Shown: positions 54,224-63,700 of the stretch, one piece after another | Numbering within the stretch: position 1 is the first letter of the stretch | How the letters are laid out: the number at the start of each line of letters is the position of its first letter | NCBI GenBank assembly: GCA_038749025.1 | Contig: JBCDIL010000007.1 | Span: 1-64,000 of the forward strand | From: JBCAXA01 sp038749025 | GTDB lineage: Bacteria; Pseudomonadota; Gammaproteobacteria; Steroidobacterales; Woeseiaceae | Direction: 5' to 3' | DNA length: 64,000 bases | Made by a program: the position numbers and the translations under genes | The notes under the pieces: generated by a model | Database searches by the model: none | What the model was told of the DNA's origin: nothing | The model's input: the letters and a program-made list of their open reading frames with translations, nothing else

Positions 54224-54688
54224 TTATAACGTCACTGCCTGCACTCGGAGGTCATCGTCTAATTCGGCCTTGCGTTCATCGATTTCGGCAAGCGCTTGCA
54301 ACGTGTCATTCAACCGGACCAGTTCCGTGCTCTGGTCTTCTTCGCTAACCGCTGCCGGGTCTAACGTGACCTTCAGAGCGCCGCCACCGCGCTTGTCGGC
54401 GAGCTTTGCGCTGGCGTGATTCACCAGCATGCGGCACATCATGCGAGCCGCCAGTGCATAAAAGTGCGCACAGTCCTGCCAGGTGACATCGACACGTACG
54501 AGTGCGGCGAACGCTTCGTTTACCAGTGCCGTTGGCTGCAGTGTGTGCCCAGGCCGTTCCCCGGCGAATACGCGGCCAGCGCGACGACGCAGCTCGTCGT
54601 ACCCTAATGGTATCAGCGCGCCGCCCGCGTCTTTGTCTCCATCGATCCAGCGGTTTAGTCACTGCGTAGTGTCACTGCTCTCCCTCAC
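54224..54688 (-). pseudogene. Broken ECF sigma factor gene (kinase-linked type)
   Basis: The minus frame reads VRESSDTTQ, then TGA (54659-54661), then 'LNRWIDGDKDAGGALIPLGY', 'GERPGHTLQPTALVNEAFAA', 'VTWQDCAHFYALAARMMCRM' and 'LADKRGGGALKVTLDPAAV'. This aligns along its length with the intact sigma factor at 6970-7533. An in-frame stop replaces the Leu of 'TQLLNRW', and the protein stops shortly after 'ERKAEL', so the region 4 DNA-binding part is missing. It sits 72 bases downstream of a lipoprotein gene and has no kinase partner. Confidence 0.85.
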
Positions 54689-54760
54689 AGCAGCATTCCA
54701 GCAGTACGACGAGTCACTCACTCGCACCACTTGACGTGGGGCGAGTGAGCGCAAAGCCCG

Positions 54761-57163
54761 TTAGTCGTCCAGCAAAAGCTCCGCGACGGCATCTGCACCG
54801 GCTTCGAGTGCTTCTTTTGGACTGAGCACGTTTAACTCAGTCGCAAAGTCTCGACCGCCGACCGTCACAAACGCGGAGTAGTTGAGACCGGTCGCGCTGT
54901 AGCCAAAACCAGTGGGTATTGGCAGCGTCTCGGTACCGTTGTTGACGTCCTCTTTGGTCTGTTCGACATTTTCTCGAATAGGTAGGCTGTCCACCACATC
55001 CTGCGCCGCTATCCGCCGGTCGCTGGTGACCTGAATCTGCGGTGCGTTGTCACGTGCCTCGGCGACTGCGGCGGCATCGCTGCTGCTCAAGACAGCGCGG
55101 GTGTAGGTCTCGTCGTACATGGTAAGCGTTGTGTTGAACGGGCCCGCCTCGATGCGCCGCGTAATTCTGATCCGGCGTGAGTACGTGCGCTGGTTGTACG
55201 CCTCAGCCAGCGCAGCTCGCAACGCCTCGCGCAGCGCTTCGTCATCGTCTTCCAGAGCGCGGGCTTTGAGCGTCTGCATCGCCGCGACGTGCGGTACGAT
55301 GTTGGTTGCTGCCTGTGCGCGTGCCGATGCCGCGACGGATCGAGCAATCGAGTTCTCGTCAACGAAATCATCAACGCAGACGGTGATCAAGACCGGCGTT
55401 GTACAGGTCGTACGCATCCTGTTCAGCGCCGCGGTTTCAGCGCGGTCCTCGACGATACCCGGGATCGCCTGTGCGCTGGCGATCGCCGTGTCCATCATGA
55501 CTGGCAGCGATTCGCGAAGGCCCCTTAGGCTGACTTCGAACTCGTAATCAGCCGTGGCCGCTTCAAGGTCGGCGATCGCCTCGTCGATTCGAACCAGTTC
55601 CCGGTCAAGCGCGGCGGAAACATCGGTGCGAAGACTCTCTTCAAAGCTTTCTGGGTACTCCACACGACCAATGGTCTCGAGATTCAAAAACGATAGTGAC
55701 AGCACAAGCGGTTCGCCTTCGCCCGCCGTTGAGCCTTGAAAAACGGCACCATCGTTCGAGAGCTGCATACTACCGCTGATGTCCGCGGCCGGTATCGTAC
55801 TTTCAAAGTTGCCACCGATATCGAAAAAGAAGCTGCCGATGTTGTCGAAGTTGGCATTGGCGAAAAACCCGCCTCGTGGCAGGACATGAAACCAATCTGG
55901 CACCCAAACGTCTTGCTGACCAGCGGCGATATCCACCGAGAATGACCAAACAGATTCTCGGCGGAGAGGTTCAGAGACAAACACCGCGCTAAGGCTCGCA
56001 TCCGCGAAATCGAACAGGCCAACATTGAGAACGCTAACCCCAAAGTCGGCGATACCGTTGGTGCCAGTCCGGTGCTCAATCTCGGAGTTCAAGACATCAT
56101 CCCAATTGATATCTTGGAAGCTCGGTTCACGCATCACCCGGTAGCCTTCGATTTGCACGAGCTCTACGCCACCTTTTAAGCCAAAGGTAATCTGGCCGCG
56201 TTCGACGGAGTCGCCGCTGAACGGGTCAAGGCCGGGGAACGCCTGAACAGGCTCAAACCGAATGAGTCGGTTAAACGACTCGCCGCGCCCCCCACCGGTG
56301 CCATTCAGCTCACCGTAGCGGTAGAGCATCGTGTCGGTGGGGTCTGAAATGATGTGGATTTCTCCCTCGACCACTGGAACCTCTAGGTTTTCGACGTTTA
56401 CGATCGTGGGGTCGACGGGGTTCGTGACGGTCAGTTCAACGCCGGCACCCAGGAAGAAGACAAAGTAATCGATGTCGTCAGGCAGCCGGATACCGAATGT
56501 CGGGTCAGCACTGATCTCTGCACCGTTCATCAAGCGAAGAAAAGCGCGAACACCGACGTTGACCGCGACATTGTCGGCAAGCGTCGGCGGCAAATCCGTA
56601 TCACCAAAGATATCGAGTAAATTACCTTCCTCGTCAAACTCGAGCGTCAGATCAGCATTTTCGAAGACTTGCTCACGCTCACCCGTATTCATCGTCAGCG
56701 TTCCAACCGATCGATAGCCATTGTCCATCGGTGTCGTAACACCCAGCGGAACAAAATTCGCTGTCGTCAATTGCTGGGGCGTAACCATCAGGCTGAAAGG
56801 CAGAAGCGATGCCGCCGCCTCGCCATCGCTCACGCTGATACGCACGTCTTCCGTCGTGCCGACATTGGCAGTAAACGGCGTACCGGTGAGTTGCCCGGTA
56901 GTCGCATCAAAAGTGGCCCAAGGCGGCTGGTTTTCAATGGTGAAGGTCAGCGTATCGCCGTCGGCATCACTCGCCATGGGTGTGAACGCGTACAGTTGGC
57001 CGGCACTGACCGTCTCTGCAGGACTGCCGCTAATGACTGGGGCGTTGTTGCTTGGCGCAGGTACGGGCGCACCGCTATCGCCGCCCCCTCCCCCGCCACC
57101 ACAGGCGGTCAACAGCAGGCTCATTGTGGCCACGAAGACCGGTGTTCTCGTTATCACGTGCAT
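54761..57163 (-). CDS. Large poly-Gly lipoprotein with Ig-like domain
   Basis: Encodes 800 residues from the ATG at 57163; AAGGAG lies eight bases upstream, and the longer frame is unlikely. A lipoprotein signal ends in LLTAC followed by seven Gly. An Ig-like (He_PIG/cadherin-type) domain spans about 35-130 ('NNAPVISGSPAETVSAGQLY', 'ATFDATTGQLTGTPF'). The large remainder has no recognised domain; it includes a charged helical stretch ('ELVRIDEAIADLEAATADYE') and Cys residues (RTTCTTP, VCVDDF). It is probably outer-membrane anchored and surface or periplasm facing. Confidence 0.75.
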   Translation of the reverse strand: MHVITRTPVFVATMSLLLTACGGGGGGGDSGAPVPAPSNNAPVISGSPAETVSAGQLYAFTPMASDADGDTLTFTIENQPPWATFDATTGQLTGTPFTANVGTTEDVRISVSDGEAAASLLPFSLMVTPQQLTTANFVPLGVTTPMDNGYRSVGTLTMNTGEREQVFENADLTLEFDEEGNLLDIFGDTDLPPTLADNVAVNVGVRAFLRLMNGAEISADPTFGIRLPDDIDYFVFFLGAGVELTVTNPVDPTIVNVENLEVPVVEGEIHIISDPTDTMLYRYGELNGTGGGRGESFNRLIRFEPVQAFPGLDPFSGDSVERGQITFGLKGGVELVQIEGYRVMREPSFQDINWDDVLNSEIEHRTGTNGIADFGVSVLNVGLFDFADASLSAVFVSEPLRRESVWSFSVDIAAGQQDVWVPDWFHVLPRGGFFANANFDNIGSFFFDIGGNFESTIPAADISGSMQLSNDGAVFQGSTAGEGEPLVLSLSFLNLETIGRVEYPESFEESLRTDVSAALDRELVRIDEAIADLEAATADYEFEVSLRGLRESLPVMMDTAIASAQAIPGIVEDRAETAALNRMRTTCTTPVLITVCVDDFVDENSIARSVAASARAQAATNIVPHVAAMQTLKARALEDDDEALREALRAALAEAYNQRTYSRRIRITRRIEAGPFNTTLTMYDETYTRAVLSSSDAAAVAEARDNAPQIQVTSDRRIAAQDVVDSLPIRENVEQTKEDVNNGTETLPIPTGFGYSATGLNYSAFVTVGGRDFATELNVLSPKEALEAGADAVAELLLDD

Positions 57164-57457
57164 GGCTTTGACTCCTTTGTTCGTGCGCGCCATACACAGA
57201 GAAGCCGGATCGACGCGTGGTTTTGCCCAAAAGAGCACGCCTTGAAGGCGGACCGCGCGTTAGGAAGCTCAGACTCGAAGTTCTATCGCCCGATATGCGT
57301 CGCAGTCAGCGCGGGGGTCACTTGCGTACGGTTCGGGAAAAATACCCGAGCGCGCCAAGGACAGCGCAACGTATCAAGAGGCCTGTAATCCGGTTCTCGA
57401 GAAAAAAGGGTAAGAGGAAACGCTTCGGCAACCCCTGGCATTTTGGCCAACGCCTAG

Positions 57458-57769
57458 CGGGACGAAGATCGCGGCTTCGATTCCGTTGTCAACGAGAACG
57501 TCACCGGCTTCCCGTTAAACGGCAGCCTGGCTTTCTCACGGCGCTACCGCCAGCTCGCTGGCGGCTATGACGTCGTTTGGTCGAACGGCTGGGAACAAAA
57601 CCTGTGCGGCACCGTTCGCTATATCGACTGCACGGATCCGAGTCGCTTTCTGGAGAGCGACTCGGATCTGCGCCTGACGGAGCGCAACCGCGACGGGTTT
57701 CGCTGGGGTATTGAAAAGGGTACCGAGAACCGCAGTTATCCGCGATCGAATGATCTGAGGGGCTTAGTT
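57458..57769 (+). pseudogene. Remnant of an Rhs/YD-like protein gene
   Basis: An open frame after a TAG (57455-57457) reads 'GFPLNGSLAFSRRYRQLAGG', 'DVVWSNGWEQNLCGTVRYID' and 'RDGFRWGIEKGTENRSY'. The pattern 'L-x-F-x-R-x-Y ... G-W-x-x-N' is what Rhs-family proteins show at the start of their repeat region. There is no start codon or ribosome site, protein-like residues seem to continue upstream past the stop, and the frame then runs antisense into the next gene. It is probably a gene fragment. Confidence 0.4.
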
Positions 57770-59044
57770 CTAAGCCGACACGCTAGTCGACGCCGCATCG
57801 CGGAGCTTGCGAAATGCCGGGCGCTGTCCGTAGGTCGCCCAGCGCCACAGGTATTCGAGCGGCCCGTAGCGGAACTTCGCCAGCCAAAGCACGGCGAATA
57901 GCGTCAGCGCAGCATATAGCGCGAAGGCCAGCAGCAAACAAAGCGATGGCCCGATCGCACCGAGCGCGTCGAGGCCAAACGGCATGAAGAGCAGCGTGAA
58001 CACCATGCCGTGCAATACGTAGGCCGTTAGTGCGATACGCCCAACCGGCGCAAACCACAGCACGGTCTTTCGCCATGCAGCCGACTGACAGAGACTGATT
58101 AGCACTAAGGCATAGCCTAAGGCCATCAGCGGCGCACCTATCATGTGCAATGTGCCGTCAAGTAACTCGCCGCCGGGCAGGACTTTCATAAAGACGAGTA
58201 GCGACCAGAGCTCCGTAAGCACGCCGACCGGCAGTACAGTCCACAGCAGACGCCTAAGTTGCGGCAGCCTGTCCCGAGCCCGCTCAATCCAGCGCTCCCG
58301 CATTACCCAGGCGCCGATCAGAAAACGCCCCAAGATGTAGAGCCCCCATCCGAGGAGTCCCGCCTGAAGAAAATCCCGCTCCATTAACGCTGCGCCCATC
58401 ATGCGAACGTAGGTCCAGTAGTCACCCTGCTCGAAGGCGAGGCGCTGGGTTTCGTAGAACGCTTCGTCCGAGATACCGAGCGCTGCACTGACATGGCCAC
58501 CGATCGGCGAGCCGAATAACGCCAGCACAACACCGACGATCAGCATGGTCCTAACCTGCCACTGCCGTAGCGCCAACAGCACAAGTCCGATCAGCGCGTA
58601 GTCGTGCAGTACATCGCTAGGAAAGAACAAAAACCAGTTGACCAGACCGATTAGCAGTAGCGTGCCTAGGCGTCTCGCATAGATGGTTGCGAAATCAGCG
58701 TTGCGCGCTGTGAGGCGCTGCAGCATGACCCAAAAGCCCATGCCGAACAGTGTTGCGAATAACGTGTTCGCCTTGCTCTCAAAAAAGAAATCGGAGATGA
58801 ACAAGGCGATGCGGTGGTCGAGTCGCTCAAGAAATGCATCTCGGGTCGCCTCATCGAGCGGTAGTTCGTAAACCGCTACACCGACAAAATGCACGACAAA
58901 AACGCCGAGCAGCGCCGCGCCGCGTAAGACGTCGAGCTCATCGATACGTTGGGTGATGGGTTGAGCGTTAATGTAGAGAGACTGCAGATTCAGGCCGCGC
59001 ACAGCATAGCGTGGCGACGAGATTGGCGCGAGCCCGCACCCCAA
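57770..59044 (-). CDS. DUF418-family (YeiB-like) membrane protein
   Basis: Encodes up to 424 residues. There is no ATG before the conserved 'RIDELDVLRGAALLGVFVVH' start; a TTG at 59044 or GTG at 59002 must serve. About ten helices are predicted. The C-terminal DUF418 shows 'VGRIALTAYVLHGMVFTLLF' and 'FRYGPLEYLWRWATYGQRP'. The family is related to acyltransferase-type membrane proteins, and its substrate is unknown. Confidence 0.85.
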   Translation of the reverse strand: MGCGLAPISSPRYAVRGLNLQSLYINAQPITQRIDELDVLRGAALLGVFVVHFVGVAVYELPLDEATRDAFLERLDHRIALFISDFFFESKANTLFATLFGMGFWVMLQRLTARNADFATIYARRLGTLLLIGLVNWFLFFPSDVLHDYALIGLVLLALRQWQVRTMLIVGVVLALFGSPIGGHVSAALGISDEAFYETQRLAFEQGDYWTYVRMMGAALMERDFLQAGLLGWGLYILGRFLIGAWVMRERWIERARDRLPQLRRLLWTVLPVGVLTELWSLLVFMKVLPGGELLDGTLHMIGAPLMALGYALVLISLCQSAAWRKTVLWFAPVGRIALTAYVLHGMVFTLLFMPFGLDALGAIGPSLCLLLAFALYAALTLFAVLWLAKFRYGPLEYLWRWATYGQRPAFRKLRDAASTSVSA

Positions 59045-59270
59045 CGCGTGGCCGCGGATCTAAGCCGTTCGCGCGGATCTCTGCCGGCTATCGCCGTATT
59101 TCACGCTATGAGTGCTCCGCAGTACCGTGTTTAGCGCTTGCCGTTGTTTCGTTATGTTGCACCACGGTGCCGTCTGGCCGCTTTCATCATCCGAGACGGC
59201 TGGCGTCGCTTCGCTGTAGGTCTGCGCGCAATTTCCGGGTTCGAAGTCAACCCCGCCACTGAGAGACTTT

Positions 59271-59741
59271 TCACAGAAAGTCTTTATCGACGTTACCGCT
59301 GTAGGAATTCATTAGGTACGGGAGCGGTCCGAGCGGCGACTCGATGTAGTGGCAAAACCGCCACTCGCCTTGCACATCTCTAGCCAGTGCTGAGACTCGC
59401 ACATCCAAACCAAGCGGGTTGTGCTCAAGGCCGCGTAAGACGCCGTTCCAATGCATGACAAAATTGAGCACGGCTAGCCCTGGTGCAACCTCTTTGCAAC
59501 GAAGGTCTCGGGTACGTATCGAGAATTTGATTAGGATTTGTTCAGCGTCAGCCCAGTACTGCTCGAGCGTTGGCCAATCGTAAATAGGCTCAGCGATCTC
59601 CTCGGCAATGTAGAAAGGCGCATCTTCCGCGGGATCCCACAACGAACGCAACTCCGTGGGTTTCAGTCGGCACCAGATATCCTCGTAGTCCCGCAGCAGC
59701 GAGCTGAGCCCGCTTCGTAATTTGGCGATTGGTTTGTTCAT
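59271..59741 (-). CDS. NTF2/SnoaL-like protein
   Basis: Encodes 156 residues. The cone-shaped NTF2-like fold is suggested by an N-terminal helix pair ('LSSLLRDYEDIWCRLKPTEL', then 'LWDPAEDAPFYIAEEIAEPI') and beta strands ('RDLRCKEVAPGLAVLNFVMH', 'GEWRFCHYIESPLG'). Such proteins are ring-hydroxylase small subunits, SnoaL-type cyclases or binding proteins; no partner enzyme is adjacent, so the role is open. Confidence 0.65.
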   Translation of the reverse strand: MNKPIAKLRSGLSSLLRDYEDIWCRLKPTELRSLWDPAEDAPFYIAEEIAEPIYDWPTLEQYWADAEQILIKFSIRTRDLRCKEVAPGLAVLNFVMHWNGVLRGLEHNPLGLDVRVSALARDVQGEWRFCHYIESPLGPLPYLMNSYSGNVDKDFL

Positions 59742-59793
59742 CGTCGTTTTGATCTCATTGCATTAGTAAGGCTAACACCCTAGCGCGACGGAC

Positions 59794-60777
59794 TTACGCA
59801 ATCGGTAGCTCACGTGTTGCCCGGCATAACTCATCATGCAGACGACGTACGTCTTCGCACTTGCGATGCGTTCTCCCACTGCCGAGTGTTTTCACATAGC
59901 GACATGCTGCGTAGCCTGCTGCCTTCGTTTCGTAGCGGCGTATCCAGCGGCGACGTTCGCTCATCCGTTCTGCCGCGATTGGCCAAACGCCAGGTCGTGG
60001 CCGTATATGCTCATCGATGCCGATCCGCCATGGTTTGGGCGTCAACCGCGCTCTGAAGCAATTTTGATTGCGGCACATTAGTGCGTACTGTGGATCACCA
60101 CCGATTGCTTTCATGAAATCCTGGGCTGCATGGCGAGTCGGGTCGAACGTGTCGTGCATGGCGAGGACCCGGTAGCCGTTTTGTGTTCGATAAATACGCA
60201 GGATCCAGTTAGGAAACTTGTCGGCATTCGATTCGATTCGCGCGAGCGATGAATCCGCCGGATCGTCACTCACCAAATCAAGCACGACTCTGATGACTTT
60301 GCTGATGATTGAGGCTAGGACGGCGACAACGACAGCGAGAATCAACAACATTCGATTGTCACCCAGATTTTCCACAACGCCAGAGAAAACGGCGAGCAAA
60401 AAAAACACGACGAACAACACCCATCCATAGGGGCGTGCGTCCCGGTTACCAAGATCGACATCGGCAAACATGACATCCGGCGTATTGAGGCAGACAGCAC
60501 CATAGCCATTGCGTGTTATGACCGAATCCCCACGCCGGCTGATGATCTCCTCCCGAATCGGTAGGCCTTCCGCGCCGTTGTAAGCGGTTTTGTGGTCAAC
60601 GAGGCGGACTTGCTTCCCGCGTTTCGCCTCGGCGATAGCTGCGGCGAGTCGTTCTTTGGCGCTTTCGAGCGCCGCGTCTTCTGATTCGTCAGACCAGCCG
60701 AACCGTTTGTAAGTTCTTGCTCGGCCATCGTCAATGAGGCGCTCTTTCGCCTCCGCCCAGAATTCGGGAACAATCAT
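59794..60777 (-). CDS. Membrane protein with D-V-D motif, coupled to helicase gene
   Basis: Encodes 327 residues. ATG at 60777 overlaps the helicase stop (ATGA). The N-terminal helical region (1-55) is followed by 'NTPDVMFADVDLG', two membrane helices ('YGWVLFVVFFLLAVFSGVV', 'MLLILAVVVAVLASIISKVI') and a C-terminal part with 'WILRIYRTQNGYRVLAMHDT', 'MCRNQNCFRARLTPKPWRIG' and 'CRYVKTLGSGR'. It resembles an uncharacterised conserved protein family. The hhDhD and G-x-R-x-L-x-x-H motifs recall the active site of archaeo-eukaryotic-type primases, an untested idea. Confidence 0.7.
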   Translation of the reverse strand: MIVPEFWAEAKERLIDDGRARTYKRFGWSDESEDAALESAKERLAAAIAEAKRGKQVRLVDHKTAYNGAEGLPIREEIISRRGDSVITRNGYGAVCLNTPDVMFADVDLGNRDARPYGWVLFVVFFLLAVFSGVVENLGDNRMLLILAVVVAVLASIISKVIRVVLDLVSDDPADSSLARIESNADKFPNWILRIYRTQNGYRVLAMHDTFDPTRHAAQDFMKAIGGDPQYALMCRNQNCFRARLTPKPWRIGIDEHIRPRPGVWPIAAERMSERRRWIRRYETKAAGYAACRYVKTLGSGRTHRKCEDVRRLHDELCRATRELPIA

Positions 60778-63700
60778 TCGCGGTCTGTGGACAACGCGTC
60801 CATTATTTGCTCGATGACCTTCTCCTTATCCGCATACCAGTCCTTGCCAAGCACTGTAGTAACTCGCCAACCGAAGGCGCGGAGAATGCCGGTATCGGTC
60901 GTGTAGCGCGAAAAGATGTCGGGGTTAGCGTAATGCGTCCCGTCGTCGATCAGGACAGCGAGTTCATAACTCTCCTGCTCTTGTCGACGCACGGCAAGAT
61001 GACAACGCAAATCCGACTGGCCGTAGTTCTCCTCGACGTCATAGCCACGCGCCTCAATGGCCGCCTTGATTTGCGTTTGCAGGGCCCTTGCACTGGTGCT
61101 CGTATCGATGCCATGGCGCGGCTGACCGTAATCAACCAACGCCGCTTGCATACCCTCACGATCTCCGATCGAAACCGCTTGGGCGTAACGAAGGTACTGC
61201 CGAAGCGCATTCGCTCCTTCGTTATACGTATTCGTGATCTGGCTTGGGTCGATAGACGACACGACAACCATGTGTTGCTTAGCACGCGAGAAAATGACGT
61301 TGAGGCGCTTATGGCCGCCGTTTTGGTTTATGGGGCCGAAGTTCATCCGCATACGCCCGTCCGGATCGGGGCCGTAACAGACGCTGAGGATAATGATGTC
61401 GCGCTCGTCCCCTTGAACGTTCTCGAGGTTTTTGACAAACAAACCGACGTATTGGCCGTCCTCCTCACGGCTTTCCTCTTGCTCAAGCGTGTTGCCAAAG
61501 TCTTTATCCTTGGCGGCAAAGCGAGCCAATGCCCCTTCAATCTCTAGTTGTTGCGCTTGCGAGAAAGCGACGATACCGACCGTTAGATCCCGCTCGTCAG
61601 TCAGGACCATACGAACTAGATGAGCGATGTACGTCGCTTCGCCTGCATTTCGCTGTGCGCTGTACGGGCTATCGTTAAGCTTGTGGAACGTTATGGGTTG
61701 ACCAAAAACATGCGACGGCTCGATTGAGACGTTATCGAGATCGTTAATTATTGTTTTTTCACGGCGAATTATCGTTCCAGGCGTTGGAATTGTCTTCAAC
61801 TCGCCGGAGTAAAAGGCTCGGTTGCAAAACCCGATTAGACTCTCGTGCCGGCTGCGGTAGTGCCAGTTCAACAGTGTGCTCGGTAAAGCGGCCCCGGCCC
61901 TATTCAGGAAGCTATCCGCGTTTAAATCGAACTGGACAACATCGGGCGTATCGACGGCATCGCTGTCATCATGTGACGCTTTGCCAGCAAAGAATGCCGT
62001 AGGCGGCAATTGCATTTCGTCGCCGACGACGATCATTTGTTGTGACCGACTGACAGTCGGTATCGCGTCTTCAAGCGGTATTTGGCTGGCCTCATCGAAG
62101 ATAACAACGTCGAACAGTTTTTCATTGAGCGGCAAGGCATCGGCAACACTCAGCGGGCTCATCAACCAAACCGGTCGAAGATCGCGGAGAACAGGGCCAG
62201 AGTCCGCCGCAAATAACTCGCGTACCGACCGGTAGGCCCGCGTTTTTTCGAATTCGCGCTCCAGTAATTTGCGACCCCGCGTGTAGGCACGGCGCCAGTC
62301 CTTTTCCTCTTGGGTCGTCTTGGTCATCGGCGAATTGGCCCGAACGAGGTGTTCATGCAAAACACGCGCGCAGACATCCAAAGCAAGTTCGCTATTCAGT
62401 TCGCGGCCCTGTGATGCCAGTTCGCTGAGCTTGTCTATCATGCCTCGCAATTTAGCGGCGTCGAAGCGAACCATGCCGCGGGTTCGCCGAAGTCGCCGAT
62501 GGATTGTCTCGTCAAGAACCGCCAGCTCTAGCGCATCGAACGGTAAGTCGACGCGACGTAGCGCTCTCGCGGCAACCGGATCGAGCTCACCAAGCACCCG
62601 GAGCTCATCAGCGTATTCATCGCACTGATCCGCCTTGTTGGCTAAGCGCTGCAACGTGTCGCTGAGGACCAGCGCTGTTGACTCATCGTAGTCACAAAGC
62701 AAATTACTGATTTCATCGTTCGCGCGGCGCAGCGACCCGCCTAGTCGTACGATTTTCAGTAGGGTCTTCGCCGCATCGGGCGCTTCGCTTGCATAGCGAA
62801 TAATATCTCGGTGCAGCATTGGTAGGTCGGCGCCGGAGTGCCAAACCGCCGTTAACAACCGGCGAACGGGGTCGAGTTCTTCAAGGTCAAGTTCGCCGGC
62901 GATTTTGTCGCAGACCCCATGCACGGCCGCTTGCGCTTGCTGGCGTGCCGTGAGCAAGGTCAACGCGGTGTAAACCGATGGGGTAGAACCGCTGTAGTTG
63001 TCACGAACCAGTCGCTTCGCCTGTCGCCAGGCACTACTAAAGACGGCGAATAGACTGCCCTCTTTCGCTTTGGCGACGGCCGTGAGTTCCGCGACATTAT
63101 CGACGGTCTCAATCAGGTCCCAGCCCGTTGCTCGAACCGTCGCTTCCGACAATAAGTCTTCCTTACTTTCCAGCTTAGTGAACAGTTTTTGCAGGCGAGC
63201 CGTGCCAGGGCTATCGACATCGAGGACATCAAGGCGGTCAGCCTCGGCGAGTGCCGCGAGCTGGCGGCTGAAGTCGGCAACGCTCTTTAATTCCGCCCAC
63301 TCGAGGTCCTGGCGGCCTACGGTTTGCTCGATAACATCGAGCGCAGGTTGTGCATCGGCGAGGTTTGCTAAAGAACGATTCGCCGCCTCTTCAATGAAGC
63401 TGATGTAGTCAGAACGCTCACTGATATCCGCTCGCAAGTACCGTACCGGTGAGCGCGCAAGGATACCGTCATAGCCGTTGCGGCCCAAGACGTCTCGAAG
63501 CGGCGCAGTACGCTCGCGCACCGTGGCGAACCGCTCCCAGTCCGGCAGTGCAAGGCTCGCCCGCCGATCGAGCGAGGATCGCTGGGCGCCGCCTTCAATC
63601 CACCGACCGATCACTTGGCGCAGCGGAACCGTACCGTCCGCATCGTGTTCGACCATGGCAGCGGAGAAGGTCTCCAGCGCTTTTATCTGAGCGTTGAGCG

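Noticed and set aside
54345..54662. 105-codon minus frame overlapping the sigma-factor pseudogene
   Set aside because: Arg/His-rich off-frame shadow; the true frame is the neighbouring one with sigma-factor residues.
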